The notes: a model not told the origin generated them from the sequence alone. Positions 40,208-49,909 are shown, counted from the stretch's first letter. The stretch is DNA of 64,000 nt from DATBLE01 sp963764565 (GCA_963764565.1 CAVXTD010000002.1:244621-308620); one strand, 5' to 3'. Translations and numbers: made by a program.

Positions 40208-41410
40208 GTGGCCTCAGTAGCGTACGAGCGCGCCTGCAAGATCTACGCCGACGGCACGAGCGCCGTCTCCGAGTTCAACCTCGAGATCCCGGACGGTCAG
40301 CTGATGGTGCTCGTCGGACCGTCCGGCTGCGGGAAGACGACCGCCTTGCGGATGCTCGCCGGGCTCGAGTCGATCTCCGACGGCGCGATCCGCATCGGCG
40401 ACCGGGTCGTGAACCACGTTCCCTCGCGGGACCGCGACATCGCGATGGTCTTCCAGAGCTACGCGCTCTACCCGCACCTGAGCGTGTACGAGAACATCGC
40501 CTTCGGGCTCCGGGTCAAGAAGGTGCCCAAGGACGAGATCGACCGGCGCGTCCAGGAGGCGGCACGCGTGCTCGACCTCGAGGCATTACTGAAGCGCAAG
40601 CCGCGCGCCCTCTCCGGTGGGCAGCGGCAGCGCGTCGCGATGGGGCGGGCGATCGTCCGCCAGCCGGCAGCCTTCCTCATGGACGAGCCACTCTCGAACC
40701 TCGACGCCAAGCTGCGCGTCCACATGCGTGCCGAGATCAGCAGGCTCCAGGCCGATCTCGGCACGACCACGATCTACGTCACGCACGACCAGGTCGAAGC
40801 GATGACGATGGGCGACCAGGTCGCCGTCATGCGCAAGGGCGAGCTCCAGCAGGTGGACGATCCACAGACGCTCTACGACCGTCCCGTGAACCTCTTCGTC
40901 GCGGGCTTCATCGGCTCGCCGGCGATGAACCTGCTCGAAGCGACGCTCGAGCGCGAAAACGGCACGTTCGCCGCCAAGCTCGGGTCGCAGCGGCTCGAAC
41001 TGGACGCGGAGGCGCTCGCGGCGCACCCCGGTCTCTCCGATTACGTGGGGCGGCCGATCGTTCTCGGCCTGCGGCCCGAGCACCTCGAAGACGCGGCGCT
41101 CGCGCCCGATACGCCCCCGTCGCGGCGGCTGCGCGGGAAGGTCGAGCTGCGGGAGGCGCTCGGCTCGGAGATTGTCGTACACGCCAGGATCGATGCCAGG
41201 CCGGCGCTGACCGACGACGTCCGCGAGCTTGCTGAGGACACGGACGCCGTGACCGTCGGCGATCTCGAGGAAGGTACGGGGGCAAATCTGATCGGGCGGT
41301 TCAACGCCCGCTCCCGCGTGCGAGAAACCGAGGAGACGGAGCTCGCGGTCGACACCCGCGCGCTGCATTTCTTCGATCCCGAAACCGGACTCGGGATCTA
41401 CGGACAGTGA
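40208..41410 (+). CDS. Sugar ABC transporter ATPase (MsmX/UgpC/MalK type)
   Basis: Cytoplasmic ATPase of a carbohydrate importer, about 400 residues from GTG 40208 (ASVAYERACKIYADGTSAVS). Walker A GPSGCGKTT, Q-loop FQSYALYPH, signature LSGGQRQRVAMGRA, Walker B FLMDEPLSNLDAKL and the switch VTHDQVEAMTMGD are intact. A C-terminal TOBE/OB region (about residues 245-385) marks the MalK-like subfamily. It is the first gene of an operon with binding protein and two permeases. Confidence 0.92.
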   Translation: MASVAYERACKIYADGTSAVSEFNLEIPDGQLMVLVGPSGCGKTTALRMLAGLESISDGAIRIGDRVVNHVPSRDRDIAMVFQSYALYPHLSVYENIAFGLRVKKVPKDEIDRRVQEAARVLDLEALLKRKPRALSGGQRQRVAMGRAIVRQPAAFLMDEPLSNLDAKLRVHMRAEISRLQADLGTTTIYVTHDQVEAMTMGDQVAVMRKGELQQVDDPQTLYDRPVNLFVAGFIGSPAMNLLEATLERENGTFAAKLGSQRLELDAEALAAHPGLSDYVGRPIVLGLRPEHLEDAALAPDTPPSRRLRGKVELREALGSEIVVHARIDARPALTDDVRELAEDTDAVTVGDLEEGTGANLIGRFNARSRVRETEETELAVDTRALHFFDPETGLGIYGQ

Positions 41411-41430
41411 CATCCAAACAGGAGGTACAC

Positions 41431-42735
41431 ATGAAGTTCGTGTCGAGAAAGTACCTGTGGGCCCTCGGGCTCGCTGCGGTAATCGCGGCACTCGTCGCCG
41501 CGACCACCGCGGTCGGTTCGAGTACCAAGCACGGCGTCAGCGGGAGCGTCTCCGTGATGGCCGTGTGGAGCGGTGACGAGCAGAAGGGCTTCGAGGCAGT
41601 GCTGGCCGGGTTCAAGAAGGCCAACCCCGGCGTCAGCGTCAAGTACACGTCCGCCGGAGATCAGCTGCCGACCGTGCTGTCCACGGCCGTGGCGGGTGGC
41701 AACCCGCCCGACCTCGCCGCGCTGCCGCAGCCCGGCCTGATGAAGGACTTCGCGAACAAGGGAGCCCTGAAACCGATCGCGTTCGCGTCGAAGACGATCG
41801 GGGCGAACTATGCCCCCGTTTGGAAGACCCTCGGCACCGTGAACGGCAAGCTCTACGGCCTCTTCTTCAAGGGCGCCAACAAGTCGACCGTCTTCTACAA
41901 CGTCAAGGCGTTCAAGGCCGCCGGCGTGGCGCCGCCGAAGACCTGGCCGCAGCTGCTTGCGGCCGCCAAGACGTTGCGCGGGTCGGGCACTCCCGCGTAC
42001 TCGATCGGCGGTGCCGACGGCTGGACGCTGACCGACCTGTTCGAGAACATCTACCTGCGAACGGCGGGACCGGCCAAGTACGACAAGCTGACGAACCACA
42101 AGATCAAGTGGACCGATGTCTCGGTGAAGAAGGCGCTCCGCACGATGGCGGCGATCCTCGGTGACACCGGCAACATCGCCGGGGGCACCGCGGGGGCGCT
42201 TCAGACCGACTTCCCGACCTCCGTCACGAACGTGTTCGCGAGCCCGCCGAAGGCGGCAATGGTGTTCGAAGGCGATTTCGTCGGCGGCGTGATCACCTCG
42301 TCGACGAAGGCGAAGCCCGTCACGGGCTTCAATGTCTTCTCGTTCCCGTCGATCTCGGGATCACCGGCATCAGTGGTCGGCGGCGGCGACGTCATGGTCA
42401 TGTTCAAGGACAGCCCCGCCGCCCGGGCTCTGATCAGCTACCTCGCGACGCCGGCGGCGGCGACGCTCTGGGCGAAGCGGGGCGGCTTCTCGTCGCCGAA
42501 CAAGAAGGTGAAGGCGAGCGCCTACCCTGACCCGATCACCCGCGGGACTGCAACCGCGCTCGCGCAGGCGAAGGTGTTCCGCTTCGACCTCTCCGACCTC
42601 CAGCCGGCGGCGTTCGGCGGCACGGTCGGGCAGGGCGAGTTCAAGCTGTTCCAGGACTTCCTGGGCGCACCCGCCAAGACCGACGCGGTCGCGTCGGCGC
42701 TCGAGAAGGCGGCCGCCGCTGCCTTCAAGGGGTAG
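41431..42735 (+). CDS. Sugar ABC transporter substrate-binding protein (family 1)
   Basis: Extracellular solute-binding protein, 434 residues from ATG 41431 after an AGGAGG site. The signal/anchor segment (YLWALGLAAVIAALVAATTA) has no lipobox cysteine, which is unusual for a Gram-positive binding protein. VMAVWSGDEQKGFEAVLAGF and the WPQLLAAAKTL, GADGWTLTDLFENIY regions match alpha-glucoside/maltose-type proteins. The exact sugar is not readable from sequence. The stop overlaps the permease start (TAGTG). Confidence 0.9.
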   Translation: MKFVSRKYLWALGLAAVIAALVAATTAVGSSTKHGVSGSVSVMAVWSGDEQKGFEAVLAGFKKANPGVSVKYTSAGDQLPTVLSTAVAGGNPPDLAALPQPGLMKDFANKGALKPIAFASKTIGANYAPVWKTLGTVNGKLYGLFFKGANKSTVFYNVKAFKAAGVAPPKTWPQLLAAAKTLRGSGTPAYSIGGADGWTLTDLFENIYLRTAGPAKYDKLTNHKIKWTDVSVKKALRTMAAILGDTGNIAGGTAGALQTDFPTSVTNVFASPPKAAMVFEGDFVGGVITSSTKAKPVTGFNVFSFPSISGSPASVVGGGDVMVMFKDSPAARALISYLATPAAATLWAKRGGFSSPNKKVKASAYPDPITRGTATALAQAKVFRFDLSDLQPAAFGGTVGQGEFKLFQDFLGAPAKTDAVASALEKAAAAAFKG

Positions 42736-44075
42736 TGAGCGGGACGACCGTCACGGCGGAGCCTCCCACCGGGGAGGCTCCGCACACGTCGGCTCCTGGG
42801 CCGTGGCGGCGGTATGCCGCCGCCACGGCCTTCCTCGCCCCTGCGGTTCTCTTCCTCGGAATCTGGGTCGTCTACCCGACGGTCAAGACGGCGATCCGCA
42901 GCTTCTACGACCGCAGCGGAAACTCGTTCGTCGGCATCGACAACTACAAGACGCTCTTCACGAGCGAGACGCTGATCACCGCGATCAAGAACAACGCGAT
43001 CTGGGTGGGCGTCGTACCGGCTCTCGTCACCTCCATCGGCCTGATCTTCGCCGTGCTCACCGAGCGGATCCGCTGGTCGGTCGCGTTCAAGACGGCCGTG
43101 TTCATGCCGATGGCCGTGTCGCTGTTCGCCACCGGCGTGATCTGGCGGATCATGGACCAGAAGGAGCCCGACCGAGGTGCGATCAACGCCGTCGTCGGCG
43201 TCTTCCACGACTGGGCCAGCCCGCCGGGTGCGCTGTCTGACGCCTTTCCGTCGACCTCGTCGCTGACCGGGACTCCGGCGAGCGGCCTGACGCTCTCAAA
43301 GCCCCTACGAGCGGGCGCCGTCGCGAACCTCGGGCTGACCGGGATTCCGCCCGACCAGGTCCCGTCCTCGGCCGTTCAGGCGGTGGAGCCCGCGTCGGTT
43401 CCGGGTTCGATCGCCGGCGTCGTCTGGCGCGACTTCAAGCCGGGCGGAGGCGTGGCCGGAAAAGTCGAGCCGGGAGAGCTCGGGCTGCCCGGTGTCACAG
43501 TCGAGCTGAAGGAGCCAGGTGGGAAGAAGGTTGCGTCGACGAGCACCAAGGCGGACGGGACGTTCGTCTTCGAAGACGTCGCGACCGGCGAGTACCGCGC
43601 AGCGGTCGGCTCGCGCACGTTTGCGAAGCCGTACGGCGGGGTGTCCTGGCTCGGCGCGAAGCTGATCACACCCTCGATCATCATCGCCTATGTCTGGGTC
43701 TGGGCCGGGTTCGCAATGGTCGTGATCGCGGCCGGCCTCGCCGCGATCCCGCGCGACACGCTCGAAGCGGCCCGCACCGACGGTGCGACCGAGTGGCAGG
43801 TCTTCCGGCGTGTGACCGTCCCGCTGCTGGCCCCCGTTCTCAGCGTCGTCTTCATCACGATGATCATCAACGTCCTCAAGGTCTTCGACATCGTGCTCTC
43901 GGTCGCGCCTGGGTCGGTTCAAGCCGACGCGAACGTGATCGCGCTAGCCATGTGGCGCACGGCGTTCGGCGGCGTGAACGACTTCGGGGTCGGATCGGCG
44001 ATCGCCGTCTTCCTGTTCGTGCTCGTCATCCCCGTGCTGGCGCTGAACGTGCGGCGCTTCCGGCGGGAGGTCTGA
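42735..44075 (+). CDS. Sugar ABC permease (MalF-like) with inserted SdrD-B/Cna-B domain
   Basis: Integral membrane permease, 446 residues from GTG 42735. Three helices (about 29-50, 88-108, 117-140) are followed by a large external insertion (about 160-308) and then three more helices and the EAA loop (DTLEAARTDGATEWQVFRRV). Residues 224-292 (GSIAGVVWRDFKPGGGVAGK, then PGVTVELKEPGGKKVASTST and DGTFVFEDVATGEYRAAV) form a prealbumin-like SdrD-B/Cna-B domain. The insertion sits between helices 3 and 4, where MalF has its P2 loop that contacts the binding protein. The gene is intact. Confidence 0.9.
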   Translation: MSGTTVTAEPPTGEAPHTSAPGPWRRYAAATAFLAPAVLFLGIWVVYPTVKTAIRSFYDRSGNSFVGIDNYKTLFTSETLITAIKNNAIWVGVVPALVTSIGLIFAVLTERIRWSVAFKTAVFMPMAVSLFATGVIWRIMDQKEPDRGAINAVVGVFHDWASPPGALSDAFPSTSSLTGTPASGLTLSKPLRAGAVANLGLTGIPPDQVPSSAVQAVEPASVPGSIAGVVWRDFKPGGGVAGKVEPGELGLPGVTVELKEPGGKKVASTSTKADGTFVFEDVATGEYRAAVGSRTFAKPYGGVSWLGAKLITPSIIIAYVWVWAGFAMVVIAAGLAAIPRDTLEAARTDGATEWQVFRRVTVPLLAPVLSVVFITMIINVLKVFDIVLSVAPGSVQADANVIALAMWRTAFGGVNDFGVGSAIAVFLFVLVIPVLALNVRRFRREV

Positions 44076-44079
44076 GCGA

Positions 44080-44967
44080 ATGGCCGCCGTCGAGACGACG
44101 ACCGCCCCGCCCGCCCTGGAGGAAAGCCTGGCCGCGAAGATCATCCGGCTCGTCACGAAGACACCGCTGCACATCTTCCTGATCGCCGTCGGCCTCCTCT
44201 GGATGGTGCCCACCGTCGGCCTCTTCTTCTCCTCGCTGCTCGCTCCGGCCGACTTCAACCGGCTGGGTTGGTGGAAGGCGATCACGAAGCCGAGCCTCTC
44301 CACCCTCGACAACTACCGCTCGGTCTTCGACAACCATGCCATCACCCACGCGCTGCTGACGACGACGGAGATCGCCATCGGATCGACGATCCTCCCGATC
44401 GCGGTCGCGGCGCTCGCCGGCTATGCGTTCGCCTGGCTCGAGTTCCCCGGCCGCGACTGGCTCTTCGTGGTCGTCATCGGGCTCCTCGTCGTCCCTTACC
44501 AAATGGCCCTGATCCCGATGTTCTCGCTCTACAACAGCGTCGGGCTGTTCGACTCCGTAATCGGGATCATCCTCTTCCACACGGCGTTCGGCCTGCCGTT
44601 CGCGGTCTTCCTGCTGCGGAACTTCTTCATCGGGATCCCCAAGGACATCCTCGAGTCGGCACGCATCGACGGGTCGTCCGAGCTGCGGATCTTCCTGCGC
44701 CTGATCCTGCCGCTCGGCCTGCCGGCGATCGCGTCGCTCGCCATCTTCCAGTTCCTGTGGACCTGGAACGACCTGCTCGTCGCACTCGTCTTCGGCCGCA
44801 ACACGCAGCCGATCACGGTCGCGATCTTCACGCAGCTCCGCCAGTTCGGATCGAACATCGAGCTGATCGCGCCGGCCTCGTTCATCTCGCTCGCGATCCC
44901 GCTCTGCGTCTTCTTCGCCTTCCAGCGCTACTTCGTCCAGGGGCTTCTCGCCGGCTCGGTCAAGTGA
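44080..44967 (+). CDS. Sugar ABC permease (MalG-like)
   Basis: Second permease of the importer, 295 residues, six predicted helices, starting at ATG 44080 four bases after the first permease. The EAA motif reads ILESARIDGSSELRIFLRLI. The C-terminus FFAFQRYFVQGLLAGSVK is typical of MalG-type proteins. It overlaps the next gene by four bases (GTGA), so the next gene is probably translated with it. Confidence 0.92.
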   Translation: MAAVETTTAPPALEESLAAKIIRLVTKTPLHIFLIAVGLLWMVPTVGLFFSSLLAPADFNRLGWWKAITKPSLSTLDNYRSVFDNHAITHALLTTTEIAIGSTILPIAVAALAGYAFAWLEFPGRDWLFVVVIGLLVVPYQMALIPMFSLYNSVGLFDSVIGIILFHTAFGLPFAVFLLRNFFIGIPKDILESARIDGSSELRIFLRLILPLGLPAIASLAIFQFLWTWNDLLVALVFGRNTQPITVAIFTQLRQFGSNIELIAPASFISLAIPLCVFFAFQRYFVQGLLAGSVK

Positions 44968-46288
44968 GACGCCGCCGCGCGTTCGTCGTCTCGCTCTTCT
45001 CGCTCGTCCTGATCCTGATGGCCGGGCACGAGTCCGAGCACGTCGTCCAGCTCTTCCAGAAGGACGTGTTCGGACAGCAGTGCCCGCAGAATTGCCGTGG
45101 CGCGCTCGGCGCGATCTTCGACAACGAGCCCGTGCACTTCGTCTACAACGTCTCGATCCTCGTCCTGCTCGTCGGACTCTGGCTCATCGCCAGGGCCTGG
45201 ACCCCGGACTGGCGTGGGCGGCGAGTCGCCTGGGCCGCCCTCACGGCCGGCACCGCGATCCAGGTCTACCACGTGGTCGAGCACTGCGCGAAGCTCACTC
45301 AGTGGCTGGGCAACGGCCACCACTCGCCCACACCCGGGCTGGCCGGGAAGGTCCTGCCGTGGCACGCGATCACGCTCGTCGAGTACCACTTCACGCTGAA
45401 CACGGTGATCTTTGCGCTCGTGCTCGGCGGCTACCTCGGCCTGCACGTGGTCGACCAGATCGTCCCCGACCGGCGCGCGATCGGGCTGTCGGCGGCCACC
45501 ATCACGGCGGTCCTGCTCGTCGTCGTCTGGCCGGTCCAGGCGGCCGTCTGGGCAACCGACGCGCCGACCGTGCACCTCGTCGGCGTCCACCAGGGCCCAC
45601 TCGTGCTCGACCACGCCAGCAGCTCGTCGGGAAGCACGGCGCGACCGTCCACGGCGGCATCGTCGTCACCGCCAACCACGTGACCGTCTCGGGCGTGACG
45701 GTGATCGGCGGCGAGAACGGGATCGACGTCGAGAACGCGAAGGACGTCCTGCTCAAGGACGTAACGGTCCTGAACGCGCGCAGGGACGGCATCCACGTCC
45801 GGCGCAGCCAGGTGACGATCGAGAACTGCCGCATCCTCTCGCCGCCCGCGCCGCTACACCCAGGGCATCGACATCTCCTACGCCTTCGACCTGGAGCCGA
45901 GCGTGGTCGAGGGCTGCACGGTCAGGGCGGCGCGGAGGGGATCGTCACCCACTTCTCGAACGCGATGGTGATGGGCAACAAGGTCAGCCGGAACGAGCCT
46001 GCGCGGGATCGACATGACCGAGATGTCGATGGGGATGATCGAGCACAACCACGTCACCGACGCGGTCGGCATCGGGATCTTCTGCGGCGATCACTCCGAG
46101 TGCATGATCGACGAGAACGCCGTGATCGACACCCGCGCCGACCCGACGTCCGAACGATCTGAGTCGGCGCGGGCTACGGAATCGTCTCGCACTACGGCGC
46201 GATCGCCGAGTTGGGCGACGGCAACACGATCGTCGGCAACGCCAAGGGCATCTCGGCCTTCGTCGACGCCAAGCTTGTCCGCCGCTGA
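44964..46288 (+). CDS. Histidine-rich membrane domain fused to a NosD-like right-handed beta-helix (frameshifted)
   Basis: About 440 residues when repaired. The first 215 (GTG 44964) form about five membrane helices with histidine clusters at their edges (GHESEHVVQLF, YHVVEHCAKL, VEYHFTLN). After a one-base deletion near 45612 the sequence continues LVLDHAQQLVGKHGATVHGG and a parallel beta-helix of repeated turns (VTVSGVTVIGGENGIDVENA, DVLLKDVTVLNARRDGIHVR, SNAMVMGNKVSRN, MIEHNHVTDAVGIGIFCGDH), ending at 46286-46288 with further breaks near 45855, 45925, 46000 and 46160. The beta-helix resembles NosD/periplasmic copper-binding and carbohydrate-binding families. The function is unknown. It is coupled to the permease gene. 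Confidence 0.72.
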
Positions 46289-46304
46289 GCGGTACGGTTA
46301 GCCG

Positions 46305-47210
46305 GTGCCGGTGTGCCTGACCGAGGCCGACGTCGAGCGTCTATTGACGCCCGCAGATGCGGTTGCCGCGGTCGAGGAGTCGTTCCGCCGGCTCGCCGCC
46401 GGCGAGATCGAGAACGTGCCTCGCTACCGCGTACGCCTCGAGCATGGAGCGCTCGCGGTCATGTCGGCGGCCGACCGGTCGCGCGGGCTCGCCTGCGTGA
46501 AGACCTACGCCGCGACGGCTGACGGCGCGTCGTTCGTGGTCGCGTTCTTCGAGGGCCATGAGCTGCGGGCCGTGATCGAGGCCGACGTTCTCGGCCAGCT
46601 GCGCACGGGGGCGGCAAGCGCGGTCGCCGCGAAGTACCTGGCGCGTGAGACCGCACGGTCGCTGGGGGTGATCGGCTGCGGCAAGCAGTCGCGCACCCAG
46701 GTCGCGTGCATCCGCGAGGCTCTGCCGGCGATCGAGGAAGTCGTGGCCTATTGCCGGAACGAAAAGCGCCTCGCGGCGTTCTGCCGCGAGGTCGGCGCCG
46801 TGCCGGGCGAGAGCCACCGTGACGCCGCAGCCCAGGACATCGTCGTCACGATCACGACCTCGCCCGACCCGGTGCTGCGCGGAGAGTGGCTGCGGCCGGG
46901 GGCGCTCGTCTGCGCCGCGGGGGCGAACCGCAAGCAGGCGCGCGAGCTCGACAACGCCGTCCTCGAGCGCGCCGCGTTCGTGTGCTGCGACTCCCTCGAA
47001 GACGCGAAGATCGAGTCCGGCGACCTGATCGAGCCGGTCGGCCAGGGCATCCTCGACTGGCTCGAGGTGCACGAGCTTCAGGAGGTGATTGCCGGCGACC
47101 TGCCCGGCCGTCAGTCCGAGGACGACATCGTCGTCTTCAAGTCGAACGGGCTCGCGGCCTGGGATCTCGCGGTGGCCGCTCGGGTCGTGGAGCTAGCGCT
47201 GGCCGGCTAG
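46305..47210 (+). CDS. Ornithine cyclodeaminase / mu-crystallin family protein
   Basis: NAD(P)-dependent enzyme of 301 residues, start GTG 46305. LGQLRTGAASAVAAKYLARE and the Rossmann loop LGVIGCGKQSRTQVACIREA are family hallmarks. Members act as ornithine cyclodeaminase, alanine dehydrogenase or ketimine reductase, and sequence alone does not decide. It follows the beta-helix gene by 16 bases and may close the operon. Its 3' end overlaps the convergent small gene. Confidence 0.88.
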   Translation: MPVCLTEADVERLLTPADAVAAVEESFRRLAAGEIENVPRYRVRLEHGALAVMSAADRSRGLACVKTYAATADGASFVVAFFEGHELRAVIEADVLGQLRTGAASAVAAKYLARETARSLGVIGCGKQSRTQVACIREALPAIEEVVAYCRNEKRLAAFCREVGAVPGESHRDAAAQDIVVTITTSPDPVLRGEWLRPGALVCAAGANRKQARELDNAVLERAAFVCCDSLEDAKIESGDLIEPVGQGILDWLEVHELQEVIAGDLPGRQSEDDIVVFKSNGLAAWDLAVAARVVELALAG

Positions 47211-47453
47211 CGACTGCTTGGCGGCCTCGGAGATGTCCTGGCCGAGCGCCTTGATCACGTCCGGCCGCTCGAGGATCCGACCGATCGCATGCGGTTCGCA
47301 GCGGTTGCGCACGTAGGGGTCGTCAAGAATGTCGTCCAGCGAGCGGCCGCGGTCGTGCTCACGGACCACATACGCGGCGACGCGCTCCTCCTGCGTCGAG
47401 CGCGCGCCCAGAAACGAGAAGAGGCTCCGGAAGAACCTGCCGATCGACCCCAC
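47193..47453 (-). CDS. Hypothetical small protein
   Basis: 86 residues from GTG 47453 (GSIGRFFRSLFSFLGARSTQ). It is basic and helical, with an amphipathic N-terminus followed by a compact charged region (ERVAAYVVREHDRGRSLDDI, then DDPYVRNRCEPHAIGRILER). No family recognised. It lies back to back with the gene at 47477 across only 23 bases, and its 3' end overlaps that of the cyclodeaminase gene by 18 bases. Confidence 0.6.
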   Translation of the reverse strand: MGSIGRFFRSLFSFLGARSTQEERVAAYVVREHDRGRSLDDILDDPYVRNRCEPHAIGRILERPDVIKALGQDISEAAKQSLAGQR

Positions 47454-47476
47454 GGAGTCGATTGTATCCTGACCCC

Positions 47477-47821
47477 GTGCGCTCAAGGACGCAGCCGGGC
47501 CGTTTCGCCGAGCGAACGATCGACGGCGTCGACGACGGTGGCTCACCCGAGCGGATCGTGGTCTGGATCGAGCGAAAGGAGGGCGGGGTCTGGGCGGTCG
47601 GCCGCGCGGTCAACCCGCAGCATCGGCCGAGCGACGAGCCACGTCCCGACGACTACGTGTTCGAGGGCTACGAGCTCCAGGATGCGCTCGATGCCGCCAA
47701 CAACGTGCTCGAGGACGACCTCAGCGTCTCCGAGGGCGACGGTCAGACGCCGAGGATCCTGCCGTTCAAGCGCGCCGAGGTGCTCGGGCCGCTCGAGCGC
47801 TGGTTCTTCGGACGGCGCTGA
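47477..47821 (+). CDS. Hypothetical small acidic protein
   Basis: 114 residues from GTG 47477 (RSRTQPGRFAERTIDGVDDG). A TTG five codons upstream is possible. It has a beta-rich middle (ERIVVWIERKEGGVWAVGRA) and a helical end (YELQDALDAANNVLEDDLSV) that finishes ERWFFGRR. Not assigned to a family. Its start is shared with the divergent gene at 47453, and mqnD follows after 27 bases. Confidence 0.6.
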   Translation: MRSRTQPGRFAERTIDGVDDGGSPERIVVWIERKEGGVWAVGRAVNPQHRPSDEPRPDDYVFEGYELQDALDAANNVLEDDLSVSEGDGQTPRILPFKRAEVLGPLERWFFGRR

Positions 47822-47848
47822 GCCGGAAAGGGCTAGCCTGCCGCGGCG

Positions 47849-48676
47849 ATGCTGATTCGCCTCGGCCACAGTCCCGACCCGGACGACGCCTTCATGTTCT
47901 GGGCGCTCGCCGAGGACCGCATCGACGCCCGTGGCTTCGAGTTCGAACACGTTCTTCGCGACATCCAGACGCTGAACGAGTGGGCGCTCGAGGGGAGGCT
48001 CGAGGTGACAGCGATCTCGCTGCACGCGTACCCCTTTGTCCAGGAGCGCTACGCCCTGCTGCCGCACGGTGCCAGCATGGGCTCTGGCTACGGTCCGATC
48101 GTCGTCTCGCGCGAGCCGATCGCGGTCGACGAGCTGCGCAATGTCGAGATCGCCGTCCCCGGGACGATGACGACCGCGTTCCTCGTACTGCGGATGGCGA
48201 TCGGCGAGTTCACGTACAAAGTCGTGCCGTTCGACGAGATCCTCGACGTCGTCAAGTCGGGCGCGGCAGAGGCGGGGCTGCTCATTCACGAAGGCCAGCT
48301 GACCTACGAGTCGGAGGGCCTGCGCAAAGTGGTCGACCTGGGCGAGTGGTGGCTGCTCGAGACCGGGCTGCCGCTGCCGCTCGGTGCAAACGTCGCACGA
48401 CGCGATCTCGGCGAGGCTCGGTTGCACGACCTTTCGGAGGTGCTCGCCGCGTCGATTGCGGCGGGGCTGGCGAACCGCGAGGAGGCGATGACCTATGCGC
48501 TCAAGTTCGGCCGCGGGCTCGACTCCGCGCTGGGCGACCGCTTCGTCGGCATGTACGTCAACGAACTTACCCAGGACTACGGCGACGAGGGGCGCGAGGC
48601 CGTGCGCGAGCTGATGCGCCGCGGCGAGGCGATCGGCGCCTTCGACTCGCCGGTCCGCGTGGACTTCGTGAGCTAG
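47849..48676 (+). CDS. mqnD: Menaquinone biosynthesis protein MqnD (1,4-dihydroxy-6-naphthoate synthase)
   Basis: Last dedicated enzyme of the naphthoate stage in the futalosine pathway to menaquinone, 275 residues. GHSPDPDDAFMFWAL near the N-terminus is the family signature, and the fold is that of a periplasmic-binding-protein-like enzyme. Starts at ATG 47849. No other mqn gene is in the window. It suggests the quinone used by the complex I encoded here is menaquinone made by this route. Confidence 0.9.
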   Translation: MLIRLGHSPDPDDAFMFWALAEDRIDARGFEFEHVLRDIQTLNEWALEGRLEVTAISLHAYPFVQERYALLPHGASMGSGYGPIVVSREPIAVDELRNVEIAVPGTMTTAFLVLRMAIGEFTYKVVPFDEILDVVKSGAAEAGLLIHEGQLTYESEGLRKVVDLGEWWLLETGLPLPLGANVARRDLGEARLHDLSEVLAASIAAGLANREEAMTYALKFGRGLDSALGDRFVGMYVNELTQDYGDEGREAVRELMRRGEAIGAFDSPVRVDFVS

Positions 48677-48686
48677 CCTGGGCGCG

Positions 48687-49909
48687 GTGCCCAGAGCGGT
48701 CGTTCTCTCCGCGGTCCGTACTCCGGTCGGTCGCTACGGCGGCGGGCTGGCGGCCGTTCGTCCGGACGATCTCGCAGCGGTTGCGATCGCTGCCGCGGTC
48801 GAGCGCTCGGGCGTGGCGGCGGGCGAGATCGAAGACGTCTGGTTCGGGTGCGCGAACCAGGCAGGCGAGGACAATCGCAACGTCGCGCGGATGGCGGCTC
48901 TCCTGGCCGGACTGCCCGACTCCGTCGCCGGGGTGACCGTCAACCGGCTGTGCGCCTCGGGATTGTCGGCCGTCGTCGCCGCATGTCACGCGGTCATCGC
49001 CGGCGACGGCGACCTGTTCGTCGCCGGCGGCGTCGAGTCGATGAGCCGCGCGCCGCTCGTGATGGGGAAGCCCGAGCAGGCCTTCCCCCGCGGAAACCGG
49101 ACGGTCTGGGACACGACGCTCGGCTGGCGCTTCCCCAACCCGCGGCTGGAGGAGATGTTCGCGCTCGAGTCGATGGGCGAGACCGGGGAGAACGTCGCCG
49201 AGCGCTGGAGCGTCGCCCGCGAGGAACAGGATGCGTTCGCGCTCGAGTCGCAGCGACGTCATGCCGAAGCGACGGCAAGCGGCCGCTTCCGGGACGAGCT
49301 CGTTCCCGTCGGGGATCTCGAGCAGGACGAACATCCTCGGCCGGACACGACCCTGGAGAAGCTTGCGTCTCTGAAGCCCGCGTTCCGCCCGGACGGCACT
49401 GTCACGGCAGGCAATTCGAGCGGGCTGAACGACGGCGCCGCCGCGCTCGTGATCGCGAGCGAAGAGAAGGCCCGGGAGCTCGGGGCGGAGCCGCTCGGTG
49501 CCTTCGTGGGCTCGGCGGTGGCCGGCGTCGATCCGCGGGTGATGGGAATCGGCCCGGTGCCGGCGGTGAGGAAGCTGCTCGACCGCCTCGGTATCGACGC
49601 GGCCGAGATTGCGCTCGTCGAGCTGAACGAGGCCTTCGCCTCCCAGAGCCTCGCCGTCATCCGCGAGCTCGGCCTCGACCCCGAGAGGGTGAACGTGAAC
49701 GGCGGCGCGATCGCGCTCGGCCACCCGCTGGGGATGAGCGGCGCCCGTCTGGTCGTCTCCCTGCTGCACGAGCTGCGCCGCCGCGACGGGCGGTACGGGG
49801 TCGCAACGATGTGCGTGGGCGTGGGTCAGGGCCAGGCCGCCCTGTTCGAGCGTTGGGCTGGCACGTCCGCGTCGGTGACCTACGTACCGGGGTATCGTCC
49901 GGGCCGTGA
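48687..49909 (+). CDS. Acetyl-CoA acetyltransferase-type thiolase (C-terminal frameshift)
   Basis: Thiolase of about 400 residues, start GTG 48687 (PRAVVLSAVRTPVGRYGGGL). The nucleophilic cysteine (NRLCASGLSAV, near residue 91), the histidine motif GGAIALGHPLGMSGAR and the second cysteine region MCVGVGQGQAALFER are present. After FER the frame as given runs into the next gene. In the alternative frame it stops at 49907-49909, overlapping the GTG of the amidohydrolase. Likely in fatty- or aromatic-acid beta-oxidation (degradative type). Confidence 0.9.
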
